Shown here: piece after piece, positions 1-6,555 of the stretch
Position numbering within the stretch: position 1 is the first letter of the stretch
Layout: every line of letters begins with the position of its first letter
From: Sysuimicrobium calidum
GTDB lineage: Bacteria; Sysuimicrobiota; Sysuimicrobiia; Sysuimicrobiales; Sysuimicrobiaceae
Assembly: GCA_031459935.1 (NCBI GenBank)
Contig: JAVKHN010000043.1
Location: 1 to 16,831, forward strand
Direction of reading: 5' to 3'
Length of the DNA stretch: 16,831 bases
Translations under genes and position numbers: made by a program
The notes under the pieces: model-generated
Seen by the model: only the letters and a program-made list of their open reading frames with translations
Databases searched by the model: none
What the model was told of the DNA's origin: nothing

Positions 1-1
1 C

Positions 2-982
2 CTAGCGCCGGAGCCCAAGAGCCCCCACGGTCTGGACGTGGCCCCGCGGGGCGACTACATCGTGGTGGGCGGGAAGCTGGACCCGAACGCCACCGTGTAC
101 AGCTTCCGCAAGATCCAGGAGGCCATCCGCAGCAAGGCCTTCAGCGGCCGGGACGACTACGGGATCCCCATCCTGAAGTTCGACGCGGTGGTGGCCGCCC
201 AGGTGAAGCTCGGACTCGGGCCGCTGCACACCATGTTCGACGACAAGGGCAACGCGTACACGAGCCTGTTCCTGGACAGCGCGGTGGCCAAGTGGACCCT
301 GGGACCGCCGTACAACCCGCCGGAGCGCGCGTGGAAGCTGGTGCAGAAGCTGCCCGTGCAGTACAACATCGGACACCTGACCGCGGTGGAAGGCGACACC
401 ACGAAGCCCGGCGGGAAGTACCTGGTCGCCTTGAACAAGTGGTCCGTGGACCAGTACCGGAACGTGGGTCCGCTGCTGCCGCAGAACTTACAGCTGGTGG
501 ACATCAGCGGCGAGGAGATGAAGCTGCTGAGCAACACGCCGGTCGGAATCGGGGAGCCGCACCTGGCGCAGATCGTCCGAATGGACCGGGTGAAGAGCTG
601 GGAGGTCTACCCGGTGGGGACCAACCCACTGACGATGCGGCCGGACCCCAACGCCACCAAGCCGGGGCAGCAGCGGGTGGTGCGGCAGGGCCGGACGGTG
701 CACGTGTACATGACCGCCATGCGGAGTCACTACGTCCCGGACCGGGTCCGGGTAAAGCGGGGGGACACGGTGATCTTCCACATCACCAACATCGAGCGCA
801 CGAAGGACGCCATCCACGGGTTCGCCATCGACCGGCACAACGTGAACTTGAGCCTGGAGCCCGGGAAGACGGAGACGGTGGTGCTGCGGGCAGAGCGGCC
901 GGGCGTGTACCCGTTCTACTGCACAGAGTTCTGCTCGGCGCTGCACCTGGAGATGATGGGCTATCTCGAGATCGAACCCTAG
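2..982 (+). CDS. nosZ: Nitrous-oxide reductase NosZ, C-terminal part (5' end outside window)
   Basis: Reduces N2O to N2 in the periplasm or outside the membrane. The open frame already runs at base 2, so the gene starts upstream; 326 residues are visible. The first ~200 visible residues are the end of the seven-bladed propeller that carries the CuZ cluster. Four histidines in the family contexts are visible: SPHG (H9), GPLHT (H76), IGHL (H125) and GEPHL (H187); the other three ligands lie upstream. The C-terminal cupredoxin domain has a complete CuA site: H272 followed by C307-x3-C311-x3-H315-x2-M318 in CTEFCSALHLEM. Clade I enzymes have Trp between the two cysteines (CSWFC); here it is Glu, as in cytochrome oxidase CuA. 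Together with the nosB-like gene downstream, this suggests a clade II (atypical, usually Sec-exported) enzyme. The export signal cannot be checked because the N-terminus is missing. A strong hairpin follows the stop. Confidence 0.97.
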   Translation, partial: LAPEPKSPHGLDVAPRGDYIVVGGKLDPNATVYSFRKIQEAIRSKAFSGRDDYGIPILKFDAVVAAQVKLGLGPLHTMFDDKGNAYTSLFLDSAVAKWTLGPPYNPPERAWKLVQKLPVQYNIGHLTAVEGDTTKPGGKYLVALNKWSVDQYRNVGPLLPQNLQLVDISGEEMKLLSNTPVGIGEPHLAQIVRMDRVKSWEVYPVGTNPLTMRPDPNATKPGQQRVVRQGRTVHVYMTAMRSHYVPDRVRVKRGDTVIFHITNIERTKDAIHGFAIDRHNVNLSLEPGKTETVVLRAERPGVYPFYCTEFCSALHLEMMGYLEIEP

Positions 983-988
983 GGGGCC

Positions 989-1025
989 GCGGGGGGCGGG
1001 TACTGCCCGCCCCCCGCTGAGTTTT
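989..1025 (+). terminator. Strong GC hairpin plus TTTT between nosZ and nosB
   Basis: A perfect 12-base-pair stem (989-1000 with 1006-1017, arm gcggggggcggg) closes a 5-base loop (tactg). It is followed by tgagtttt, the T run being 1022-1025. It begins 6 bases after the nosZ stop and ends just before the ribosome binding site of the next gene (GAGGAGG at 1026-1032). The T run is short, so it may be a leaky terminator or a 3' mRNA-stabilising hairpin, giving more nosZ than accessory-gene transcript. Confidence 0.7.
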
Positions 1026-1039
1026 GAGGAGGTGCGGAA

Positions 1040-1660
1040 GTGCGCAGTCCCAAGGTGCGGGCAGGGAGAGGGGCGGTGGGGATGCCGCTGCTGGCGGCGG
1101 TGTTGCTGGCCGCCTCGCTGGTCTTGCCCTACTGGCAGCTGACCCTCTACGCACCCCAGTACCCGGGCGGGCTGAGGGTGTTCGTGCACCTCACCCACGT
1201 GGCAGGGGATGCCCAGGAGGTCACGACCCTGAACCACTACATCGGGATGAAGCCTCTGGAAGAGGCCGCACCCGTGGAGCGCGCGGTGGCCGTCCCCGTG
1301 GTGTTGGTGTTCGGGGCGCTGGCGGTCCTGTCCGGTACCCTGCGGGGCCCCTGGCGGTGGCTGCTGCGTCTGCCCCTGGTCCTGTTCCCCCTGGGGTTCT
1401 TCGCGGACCTGGCTGCGTGGCTCTGGTACTACGGCCACTCCATGGACCCCGCGGCACCCATCCGGCTGGAACCCTTCATGCCCGCCATCCTGGGCCGTGG
1501 GGTGATCGCGCAGTTCCGGACAGTTGCGAGCTTCCACGTAGGGTTCTACCTGGCCCTGGCGGCGAGCCTGGTGGCCCTGTACGACCTGTGGCGGAAGCAT
1601 GCGCAGCACGAGGGGATGCGCGTGCAGGTCGCCGGGCCGGTGGAGGTGGCGGGCCGGTGA
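1040..1660 (+). CDS. nosB: NosB-like integral membrane protein of clade II nos clusters
   Basis: A 206-residue membrane protein directly after nosZ. The GTG start at 1040 has GAGGAGG 7 bases upstream. Four hydrophobic segments are visible at about residues 14-31, 82-100, 110-131 and 164-182. An outward loop after the first segment has the motifs YWQLTLYAPQYPGGL (31-45) and LNHYIGM (64-70). From memory these are typical of the uncharacterised membrane protein encoded beside clade II nosZ and called NosB in Wolinella; similar proteins are often mis-annotated as cytochrome c. The biochemical role is unknown; a part in NosZ maturation or electron supply is inferred from gene order. The stop overlaps the nosD start (GTGA), so the two are probably translationally coupled. 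Position and topology are clear; the gene name is less certain. Confidence 0.72.
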   Translation: MRSPKVRAGRGAVGMPLLAAVLLAASLVLPYWQLTLYAPQYPGGLRVFVHLTHVAGDAQEVTTLNHYIGMKPLEEAAPVERAVAVPVVLVFGALAVLSGTLRGPWRWLLRLPLVLFPLGFFADLAAWLWYYGHSMDPAAPIRLEPFMPAILGRGVIAQFRTVASFHVGFYLALAASLVALYDLWRKHAQHEGMRVQVAGPVEVAGR

Positions 1661-2997
1661 GGTGGGCCCTGGCCGCGGCGGCACTGCTGGTGGCCGCGTG
1701 GGCTGCGGCCGGGTCCAGCACTCCGCCTACCCTGCAGGCTCTGGTGGACGCTGCACCCCCGGGGTCGGAGGTGGTGGTCCGGGGGGTGGTGCGGGGTCCT
1801 GTGGTGATCCGCAAGCCGCTGCGGCTGGTGGGCGGATCCGGGGCTGTGATAGATGGCGGCGGGCAGGGAACGGTGGTGCGCATCGAGGCCCCCTCCGTGT
1901 ACCTAGCTCAGCTGCACATCCGCAACAGCGGCCCGGAGCTCAACACGGAGGACGCGGGAGTGTACGTGGGAGCGCCGGGGGCCGTACTGGAGGATCTGGT
2001 GCTCGAGGACGTGCTGTTCGGCCTGAACCTGAAGCAGGCGGACGGGGCGGTGGTGCGGCGGGTGCGGCTTTCGGGTAAGCCCCTACCCCTCAACCGGCGC
2101 GGGGACGGCATACGCCTGTGGTACAGCCAGCGGGTCACCCTCACCGATGTGCAGGTGGAAGGGATGCGGGACGTGCTCCTGTGGTTCACCCAGGACTCCG
2201 TGCTGCACCGGCTGCAGGTCAGGGACTCCCGCTACGGGGTGCACTACATGTACGCGCATCGCACACCCCTGCTGGACAGCACCCTGGAAAGCAACGCGGT
2301 GGGGGCGTATATCATGTACAGCAACGGCGTGCGGGTAGAGAGAAACCGCTTCCTCCACAACCGCGACGTGCCTGGGGTAGGACTGGCCTTCAAGGAATCG
2401 GACCTCGTGGTGGTACGGCACAACGCGGTGGTCAATAACCGCGTGGGCGTCTATTTCGATGCCACGCCGATGGGGGGAGAGGGGCGGGGGTGGTTCGAGG
2501 GGAACGTGGTGGCCGGGAACGCATTCGGCTTACTCCTCCTCAGCAACGCCGCGGGCAACACCTTCACCCGGAACACCTTCGCGGCGAACCGGGAGACGGT
2601 GCGCACGGAGGGCGGAGCGAGCGGCCGCAACCGGTGGGAGGGGAACTACTGGGATGAGTACCTGGGGGTGGATCTGGACGGGGATGGCGTTGGGGAGCTC
2701 CCCTTCCGCCTGCGACGGTGGTTCGAGTCCGCGTCGGAGAACGTGCCCGTCGCAGGTCTGCTGCACGCAAGTCCCGGCCTGCACGCGGTGGAACTCGCGG
2801 CCCGGACATTCCCTCTGTTTGCTCCGCAACAGGTGCTGGTGGACCCACGGCCGCTCGTACGCCCCGCGGTGCCCCCGGAGTTCGTTGAGGAGGAACGCTC
2901 CGCCGCCTTCGCCGCCAGCAGCCTGGGGATCGCTTCGTTGGGTCTGGGCGTGATGTGGCGGGTGCGGAGGCCGCGGAGCCGGGAGGTGGCGGGATGA
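1657..2997 (+). CDS. nosD: NosD, periplasmic beta-helix copper-site maturation protein
   Basis: 446 residues. The GTG at 1657 overlaps the upstream stop by 4 bases (GTGA) and gives a proper signal peptide: MRW followed by a hydrophobic stretch to about residue 18, then AAGSS. The body is a right-handed parallel beta-helix (NosD/CASH repeats) with recurrent turns rich in Asn and Gly, such as NxAVGAYIMYSNGV, NNRVGVYFD and NAFGLLLLSNAAGNTF, and a terminal GNYWDEYLGVDLDGDGVG region typical of NosD. A hydrophobic helix near the C-terminus (about residues 420-438) followed by arginines looks like a membrane anchor. In known nos systems NosD works with the NosFY ABC transporter to supply sulfur and/or copper for the CuZ site of NosZ. 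The stop overlaps the nosF start (ATGA). An in-frame upstream extension to 1024 is rejected because it lies over nosB. Confidence 0.93.
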   Translation: MRWALAAAALLVAAWAAAGSSTPPTLQALVDAAPPGSEVVVRGVVRGPVVIRKPLRLVGGSGAVIDGGGQGTVVRIEAPSVYLAQLHIRNSGPELNTEDAGVYVGAPGAVLEDLVLEDVLFGLNLKQADGAVVRRVRLSGKPLPLNRRGDGIRLWYSQRVTLTDVQVEGMRDVLLWFTQDSVLHRLQVRDSRYGVHYMYAHRTPLLDSTLESNAVGAYIMYSNGVRVERNRFLHNRDVPGVGLAFKESDLVVVRHNAVVNNRVGVYFDATPMGGEGRGWFEGNVVAGNAFGLLLLSNAAGNTFTRNTFAANRETVRTEGGASGRNRWEGNYWDEYLGVDLDGDGVGELPFRLRRWFESASENVPVAGLLHASPGLHAVELAARTFPLFAPQQVLVDPRPLVRPAVPPEFVEEERSAAFAASSLGIASLGLGVMWRVRRPRSREVAG

Positions 2998-3836
2998 TCC
3001 GCTGCGAGGGGGTCACGGTGCGGTTCGGGAACCGGGCGGTGTTGGAGGGAGTGACCCTGGAGGTGCCCGCGGGGCAGCGGGTGGCCCTCCTGGGACCGAA
3101 CGGTGCGGGCAAGACCACCCTGTTGCGCTGTCTGCTGGATCTGGTGCCGTACAAGGGCACGGTGACCGTAGGGGGCTACGACGTCCGTCGCCAGGGTTCT
3201 TCGGCCCGGCGGCTCGTGGGCTATGTTCCGCAGCTTCCTGCCTTTTCTCCGCACCTCACGGCCGCGGAGGCGGTGGCCCTGGTCCAGGAGCTGCGGGGGG
3301 AGATGCCGGATCCCTGGCCCTTGCTGGAACGGGTGGGTCTCCGGGAGCACGGTTACAAGCCCGCAGTACGTCTTTCGGGTGGCATGCTCCGCCGGCTGGG
3401 TCTTGCGGTTGCCCTCGTGGGGGATCCTCCGGTGCTGGTGCTGGACGAGCCCGCCAGCTACCTGGACCGGGAGGGGGAGACGTGGCTGGTGAGCTGGCTG
3501 CAGGCTGCGGCGGGGAAGACCGTGGTGGTGGCGAGCCACCAGCTGCGGCGTCTGGAACGGCTCGTGGACCGGGTGGTGGTGCTGGAGGGAGGAAAGGTGG
3601 TGGCGGATGTCCCCGCCGGCGAGCTGTGGCGCCGGCACTGGGTGGAGGTGGTGGTGCAGGGGCCGCGGCCGGAGCCTCTGCCCGCAGGGGTAGAGGTTCT
3701 GGTGAGCCGCAACGGCGCCGTGCACCTCCGGGTGCCGGACGCCGCCCTCCCCGACCTCCTCCGGGTTCTCCGGGGCCGGCCCTTCCGGGTGCACGAGCCG
3801 GAGGGGGAGGATCTGCTGCGGGAGGTGCGCGGATGA
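2994..3836 (+). CDS. nosF: NosF, ABC transporter ATPase of the Nos maturation system
   Basis: 280 residues, ATG overlapping the nosD stop (ATGA). It has all ABC ATPase motifs: Walker A GPNGAGKTT at 34-42, Q-loop Q80 in YVPQLP, signature LSGGM at 127-131, Walker B VLVLDEP at 147-153 with catalytic E152, D-loop SYLD and H-loop H182. A C-terminal ~80-residue extension after the nucleotide-binding domain is usual for NosF-type proteins. It energises NosY and, with NosD, delivers what NosZ needs for CuZ assembly. The only protein joined to it by coupling downstream is NosY (again ATGA). All catalytic residues look intact. Confidence 0.94.
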   Translation: MIRCEGVTVRFGNRAVLEGVTLEVPAGQRVALLGPNGAGKTTLLRCLLDLVPYKGTVTVGGYDVRRQGSSARRLVGYVPQLPAFSPHLTAAEAVALVQELRGEMPDPWPLLERVGLREHGYKPAVRLSGGMLRRLGLAVALVGDPPVLVLDEPASYLDREGETWLVSWLQAAAGKTVVVASHQLRRLERLVDRVVVLEGGKVVADVPAGELWRRHWVEVVVQGPRPEPLPAGVEVLVSRNGAVHLRVPDAALPDLLRVLRGRPFRVHEPEGEDLLREVRG

Positions 3837-4657
3837 CCGCCCTAATCATGGCCCGGTGGGACGCGCGGGCGAGCCTGCGGGACCGGTGGTTTCTCTCCCT
3901 AGCCTTCGCCTTCTGGGCCCTCACCCTCGCGGCCGCCGCCACCGCCCTGGCGGGCCTCCGGGTGATCGGGCTCTCCTCCTTCGCCCGGGCCGCGGCGGCC
4001 CTGATCCACCTCGCGCAGCTCTTCGTCCCCCTCCTGGGTCTCACCCTGGGCGCGGGGTGGCTGGCGGGGGATCGGGAAACCGGGGCCCTGGAGTTTCTGC
4101 TGGCCCAGCCCGTCTCCCGCGGCGCCCTGTACGCGGGACGCTACGGGGGGCTGGCGGCCTCGGTATTGTCGGCCATCTGGCTCGGCTACGGGGCCGCGGG
4201 AGTCGTGCTGGCTTGGGGCGCGGGCCCGGAGCACGTGGGCGTCTTCCTGGCCCTTGTGGGCCTCAGCAGCCTGCTCGCGATGGCCACGCTTTCCGTGGGG
4301 TTCCTGATCTCCGCCTTCGCGCCCACCCGGGGGAGAGCCCTGGGCTGGGCTCTGCTGGTGTGGCTGGGGTTCGTGGTGCTGCAAGACCTCGGGGTGCTGG
4401 GAGCTGCGCTGAGCTTGCGGCTCCCGGCTTCGGCGGTGCTCCTCCTGGCCGCGCTGAATCCGGTTTCCGCCTTCCGCATGGGCGGGATCCTCCTCGTGAC
4501 CCGCAGCCCGGAGCTCCTGGGCCCGCTTGCCCTGCTCGCGGTGGACCGCTTGGGGCAGACGGGTGCCCTGCTGACCCTGCTGGCGGTGCTCGGCGGGTGG
4601 AGCGGGATCAGCTACGCGGTTGGGCACCTGAGGTTTACTCGGGCCCTGCACCCGTGA
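3833..4657 (+). CDS. nosY: NosY, ABC transporter permease of the Nos maturation system
   Basis: 274 residues, ATG overlapping the nosF stop by 4 bases. There are about six transmembrane segments, with an amphipathic N-terminus ARWDARASLRDRWF. The conserved permease coupling region GDRETGALEFLLAQPVSR is at 79-96, and LNPVSAFRM at 208-216 is a typical NosY motif. This is the membrane partner of NosF. The gene is co-translated with a lipoprotein gene through another GTGA overlap. Its base composition matches its neighbours. Confidence 0.93.
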   Translation: MTALIMARWDARASLRDRWFLSLAFAFWALTLAAAATALAGLRVIGLSSFARAAAALIHLAQLFVPLLGLTLGAGWLAGDRETGALEFLLAQPVSRGALYAGRYGGLAASVLSAIWLGYGAAGVVLAWGAGPEHVGVFLALVGLSSLLAMATLSVGFLISAFAPTRGRALGWALLVWLGFVVLQDLGVLGAALSLRLPASAVLLLAALNPVSAFRMGGILLVTRSPELLGPLALLAVDRLGQTGALLTLLAVLGGWSGISYAVGHLRFTRALHP

Positions 4658-5031
4658 GGTGGGCTCTCCCACTTCTTGTCCTGTTGCTCGGGGCGTGCGC
4701 CCCGAACCCCACGGCTCAGGTCTCCGGAGAGGGGTGGAAGGTCTCCCTGGAATGGTTTCCCGCCCGGCCCCAGGCACTCCGGCCCGTCACCCTGCGGCTG
4801 CGGATCCAGGACGGCACCGGCCACCCCCTGGCGATCACGAACCTGCAGGTCAGGGCCTCCATGCCCGAGATGACCCACGAACCGGAGGAGATCCCCTTCC
4901 GGCAGGCGGGCCCGGGACACTACGAAGCGCAACACGCCTTCTCCATGGACGGCCGGTGGGAGATCCGGGTAAGCGGGCAGGCAGAGGGCGTGCGGATCCT
5001 CGCGACCTTCACCCTGGACGCCGGGCCCTAG
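4654..5031 (+). CDS. Small FixH/YtkA-like lipoprotein at the nosL position
   Basis: 125 residues. The GTG at 4654 overlaps the nosY stop (GTGA) and gives a lipoprotein signal: MRWALPLLVLLLGAC with lipobox LGAC and lipidated Cys15. The mature part is a single small beta-sandwich-like domain of about 105 residues. It contains MPEMTHEPEEIPF (from M70), GPGHYEAQHAFSMDG and a WEIRV ending, which resembles the YtkA/FixH family found beside copper enzymes. M70, M73, H75, H94 and M98 are possible copper ligands. In many nos clusters the gene after nosY is nosL, a copper-carrying lipoprotein. This protein lacks the NosL motifs I know, so it is not called NosL, but a copper-chaperone role is a reasonable inference. 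Its 3' end overlaps the convergent BON gene by 23 bases. Confidence 0.75.
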   Translation: MRWALPLLVLLLGACAPNPTAQVSGEGWKVSLEWFPARPQALRPVTLRLRIQDGTGHPLAITNLQVRASMPEMTHEPEEIPFRQAGPGHYEAQHAFSMDGRWEIRVSGQAEGVRILATFTLDAGP

Positions 5032-5506
5032 CCACGTGCCCCAGCCGGTCCGGGACACAGGAGCCCTCGATGGCCAGCATGTTCACCACACCCCGAACTC
5101 CCGGAATCGCCTGCACGAGCTCCTCCACCCGCTCCCGATCCTCGCCGGAGGGCACTGTGCCCGTGAGGGTGACCCACCCGCACTCCACCGCAGACCGCAC
5201 CCGCTGATGGGTAGGGAGGTGGCGGCGCAGGGCCCGCCGGACGGCCCGGGCCAGCTCCAAGTCGCTCGCGGGGGCGGGGTGAAGCCCCTGCACGCTCAGG
5301 TGGTTCACCACGTCCAAAACCCCGGGGACCCGATGGGCGGCCTCCTGGGCCGCGAACTTCTCCACGGCACCGCTCACACGTCCAGTGAGGATGGCGATCC
5401 CGTTTTCCACGCGCGCCTGCACGCGCTCGGGGTCCACGCGCGTATCCACCTGAAGCTCCCGCACCACCCGGCGGTGCCTTCTCGTGTCCGCGGGTCGGCC
5501 CGTCAT
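5009..5506 (-). CDS. Double BON-domain protein
   Basis: 165 residues on the - strand. The start is ATG at 5506 because GGGAGGTGA (5519-5511) ends four bases upstream of it; an ATG at 5521 would overlap that ribosome binding site. Two BON domains are visible, about residues 9-74 and 82-148. Each has the pattern strand (NGIAILTGRV, CGWVTLTGTV), helix, then VPGVLDVVN or IPGVRGVVN. BON domains bind phospholipid or other small ligands and often occur in envelope-stress proteins. No signal peptide or membrane segment is visible here, so the protein may be cytosolic or peripheral. It is divergent from the oxidase operon and convergent with the lipoprotein gene (23-base overlap). Its exact role is unknown. 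Confidence 0.85.
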   Translation of the reverse strand: MTGRPADTRRHRRVVRELQVDTRVDPERVQARVENGIAILTGRVSGAVEKFAAQEAAHRVPGVLDVVNHLSVQGLHPAPASDLELARAVRRALRRHLPTHQRVRSAVECGWVTLTGTVPSGEDRERVEELVQAIPGVRGVVNMLAIEGSCVPDRLGHVARARRPG

Positions 5507-5771
5507 GTTCTCACCTCCCATGACAAGTTAGGTGAACCGCAGGTGCAGGTGCATCGGCTGGGGAGCGGATCTGCGCGACCTCGGAAGTACCGCAGGGATT
5601 CGGCATCCCCTCCTGGATTCCTCCTCCGGGGGCAGAGGTGGGAGGAGGTCACGGGATCCATCGGGTCCGGACCCGATTCCGGCTTCCCCAAAATCGGGTC
5701 CCGATCCGATGCCCCACGTGAACGCCCTGTGTTCACCTGGGGTCAACCAGACTCTTGTGGAGCTGGAAGGT
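5507..5771. promoter_or_regulatory. Divergent intergenic region with nested palindromes (5660-5705)
   Basis: 265 bases between the BON gene and the oxidase operon, so both promoters should lie here. Bases 5660-5677 form a perfect 18-base palindrome (atcgggtccggacccgat). Bases 5693-5705 are a second palindrome, atcggg-t-cccgat. The right arm of the first (5669-5678, ggacccgatt) also pairs perfectly with 5692-5701 (aatcgggtcc) around a 13-base loop, so alternative structures are possible. Repeated ATCGGGTCC half-sites suggest an operator for a dimeric regulator or an RNA switch in the leader. No convincing -35/-10 pair is seen. A short tandem gcaggt-gcaggt lies near 5539-5550. Confidence 0.5.
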
Positions 5772-6551
5772 ATGGGTGCGGGAGCCCTGGTGGCCCTCTG
5801 GGTGGTGTTTGGCGCGGTGTTCCTGGTGGTATCTTTCCGATTCGGTGCCTTTCCCCTGAGTGCGGCGCGGGAGGCGGAGATCGCGGACCACGCCTTTCGC
5901 CTCCTGATGCTGCTCGCAAGTCCCGTGTTCGCCGCGGTGGTCTCCGTGCTGGTGTACGTGCTCGTAGGGCGCAGAGGCCGCGGGGATCCACCGGAAGCTC
6001 CCGCGTACGTTTCTGAGCATCCCGCCGTCCCCCGCGTGTGGTTCGCCTTGACCGCGGCCCTGTGCGCCTACGTGGTCTACAACCCGGGGCTGGTGGGGCT
6101 CGCGGAGATGCGGGGAGTGCCGCTGGGGGAAGTGCTGGCCCGCGGCCGATACGCGGCGGTGGGACTCCCGGAACTTCCTCCGGGCGGGGAGCTGGTGGTG
6201 CGGGTGCGGGCGAGCCGCTGGCTGTGGCAGTTCGAGTACCCGGAGCAGGGGGTAAGCAGCCGGGAACTGGTGCTGCCCGTGGGACGGCGGGTGCGGTTCG
6301 AGGTGACCTCCACGGACATCGTGCACAGCTTCTGGGTCCCCGCTTTCCGGAGCAAGATCGATGCGGTTCCCAACCTCACCACGTACCTGCACGTGACCCC
6401 GACCCGCACGGGGTCGTTCGAGGAGAGTGTGGACCTGCGGGTGCAGTGCGCGGAGCTGTGCGGGGTGGGGCATGCCCTCATGGCCTCCCCCGTGCGGGTG
6501 GTGACCCCCGAGGCGTTCGAAGCCTGGGTGACGCAGCAGGCACGGAGGTAG
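5772..6551 (+). CDS. coxB: Haem-copper oxidase subunit II (CuA)
   Basis: 259 residues from ATG 5772, which has GGAG about 9 bases upstream (a GTG at 5757 is an alternative). The frame stays open to 5532 but that part is unstructured and crosses the palindromes, so it is rejected. Three hydrophobic segments are seen at about 4-22, 43-65 and 88-105, one more than the usual two of subunit II. The aromatic electron-entry motif RWLWQFEYP is at 149-157. The CuA domain is complete: H185 (VHSFW), then C226-x-E228-x-C230-x3-H234-x2-M237 in CAELCGVGHALM. It accepts electrons from a soluble carrier, possibly the cupredoxin encoded at 11037, and passes them to subunit I. No C-terminal haem c domain is present (no CxxCH). 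Four bases separate it from subunit I. Confidence 0.94.
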   Translation: MGAGALVALWVVFGAVFLVVSFRFGAFPLSAAREAEIADHAFRLLMLLASPVFAAVVSVLVYVLVGRRGRGDPPEAPAYVSEHPAVPRVWFALTAALCAYVVYNPGLVGLAEMRGVPLGEVLARGRYAAVGLPELPPGGELVVRVRASRWLWQFEYPEQGVSSRELVLPVGRRVRFEVTSTDIVHSFWVPAFRSKIDAVPNLTTYLHVTPTRTGSFEESVDLRVQCAELCGVGHALMASPVRVVTPEAFEAWVTQQARR

Positions 6552-6555
6552 GCGC

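Noticed and set aside
1024..1656. In-frame upstream extension of nosD (to 657 residues)
   Set aside because: It overlaps nosB entirely; the GTG at 1657 gives a good signal peptide and the usual NosD length.
488..1684. A 398-codon - strand open frame over nosZ and nosB
   Set aside because: Low-complexity translation opposite genes with conserved metal sites; a product of high GC.
4654..5031. Calling the lipoprotein NosL
   Set aside because: It has the right position and lipobox, but the domain resembles FixH/YtkA and I see no NosL-type motif.
5532..5771. N-terminal extension of subunit II by 80 residues
   Set aside because: No ribosome binding site, unstructured sequence, and it would run through the palindromes; ATG 5772 starts right at the first membrane helix.
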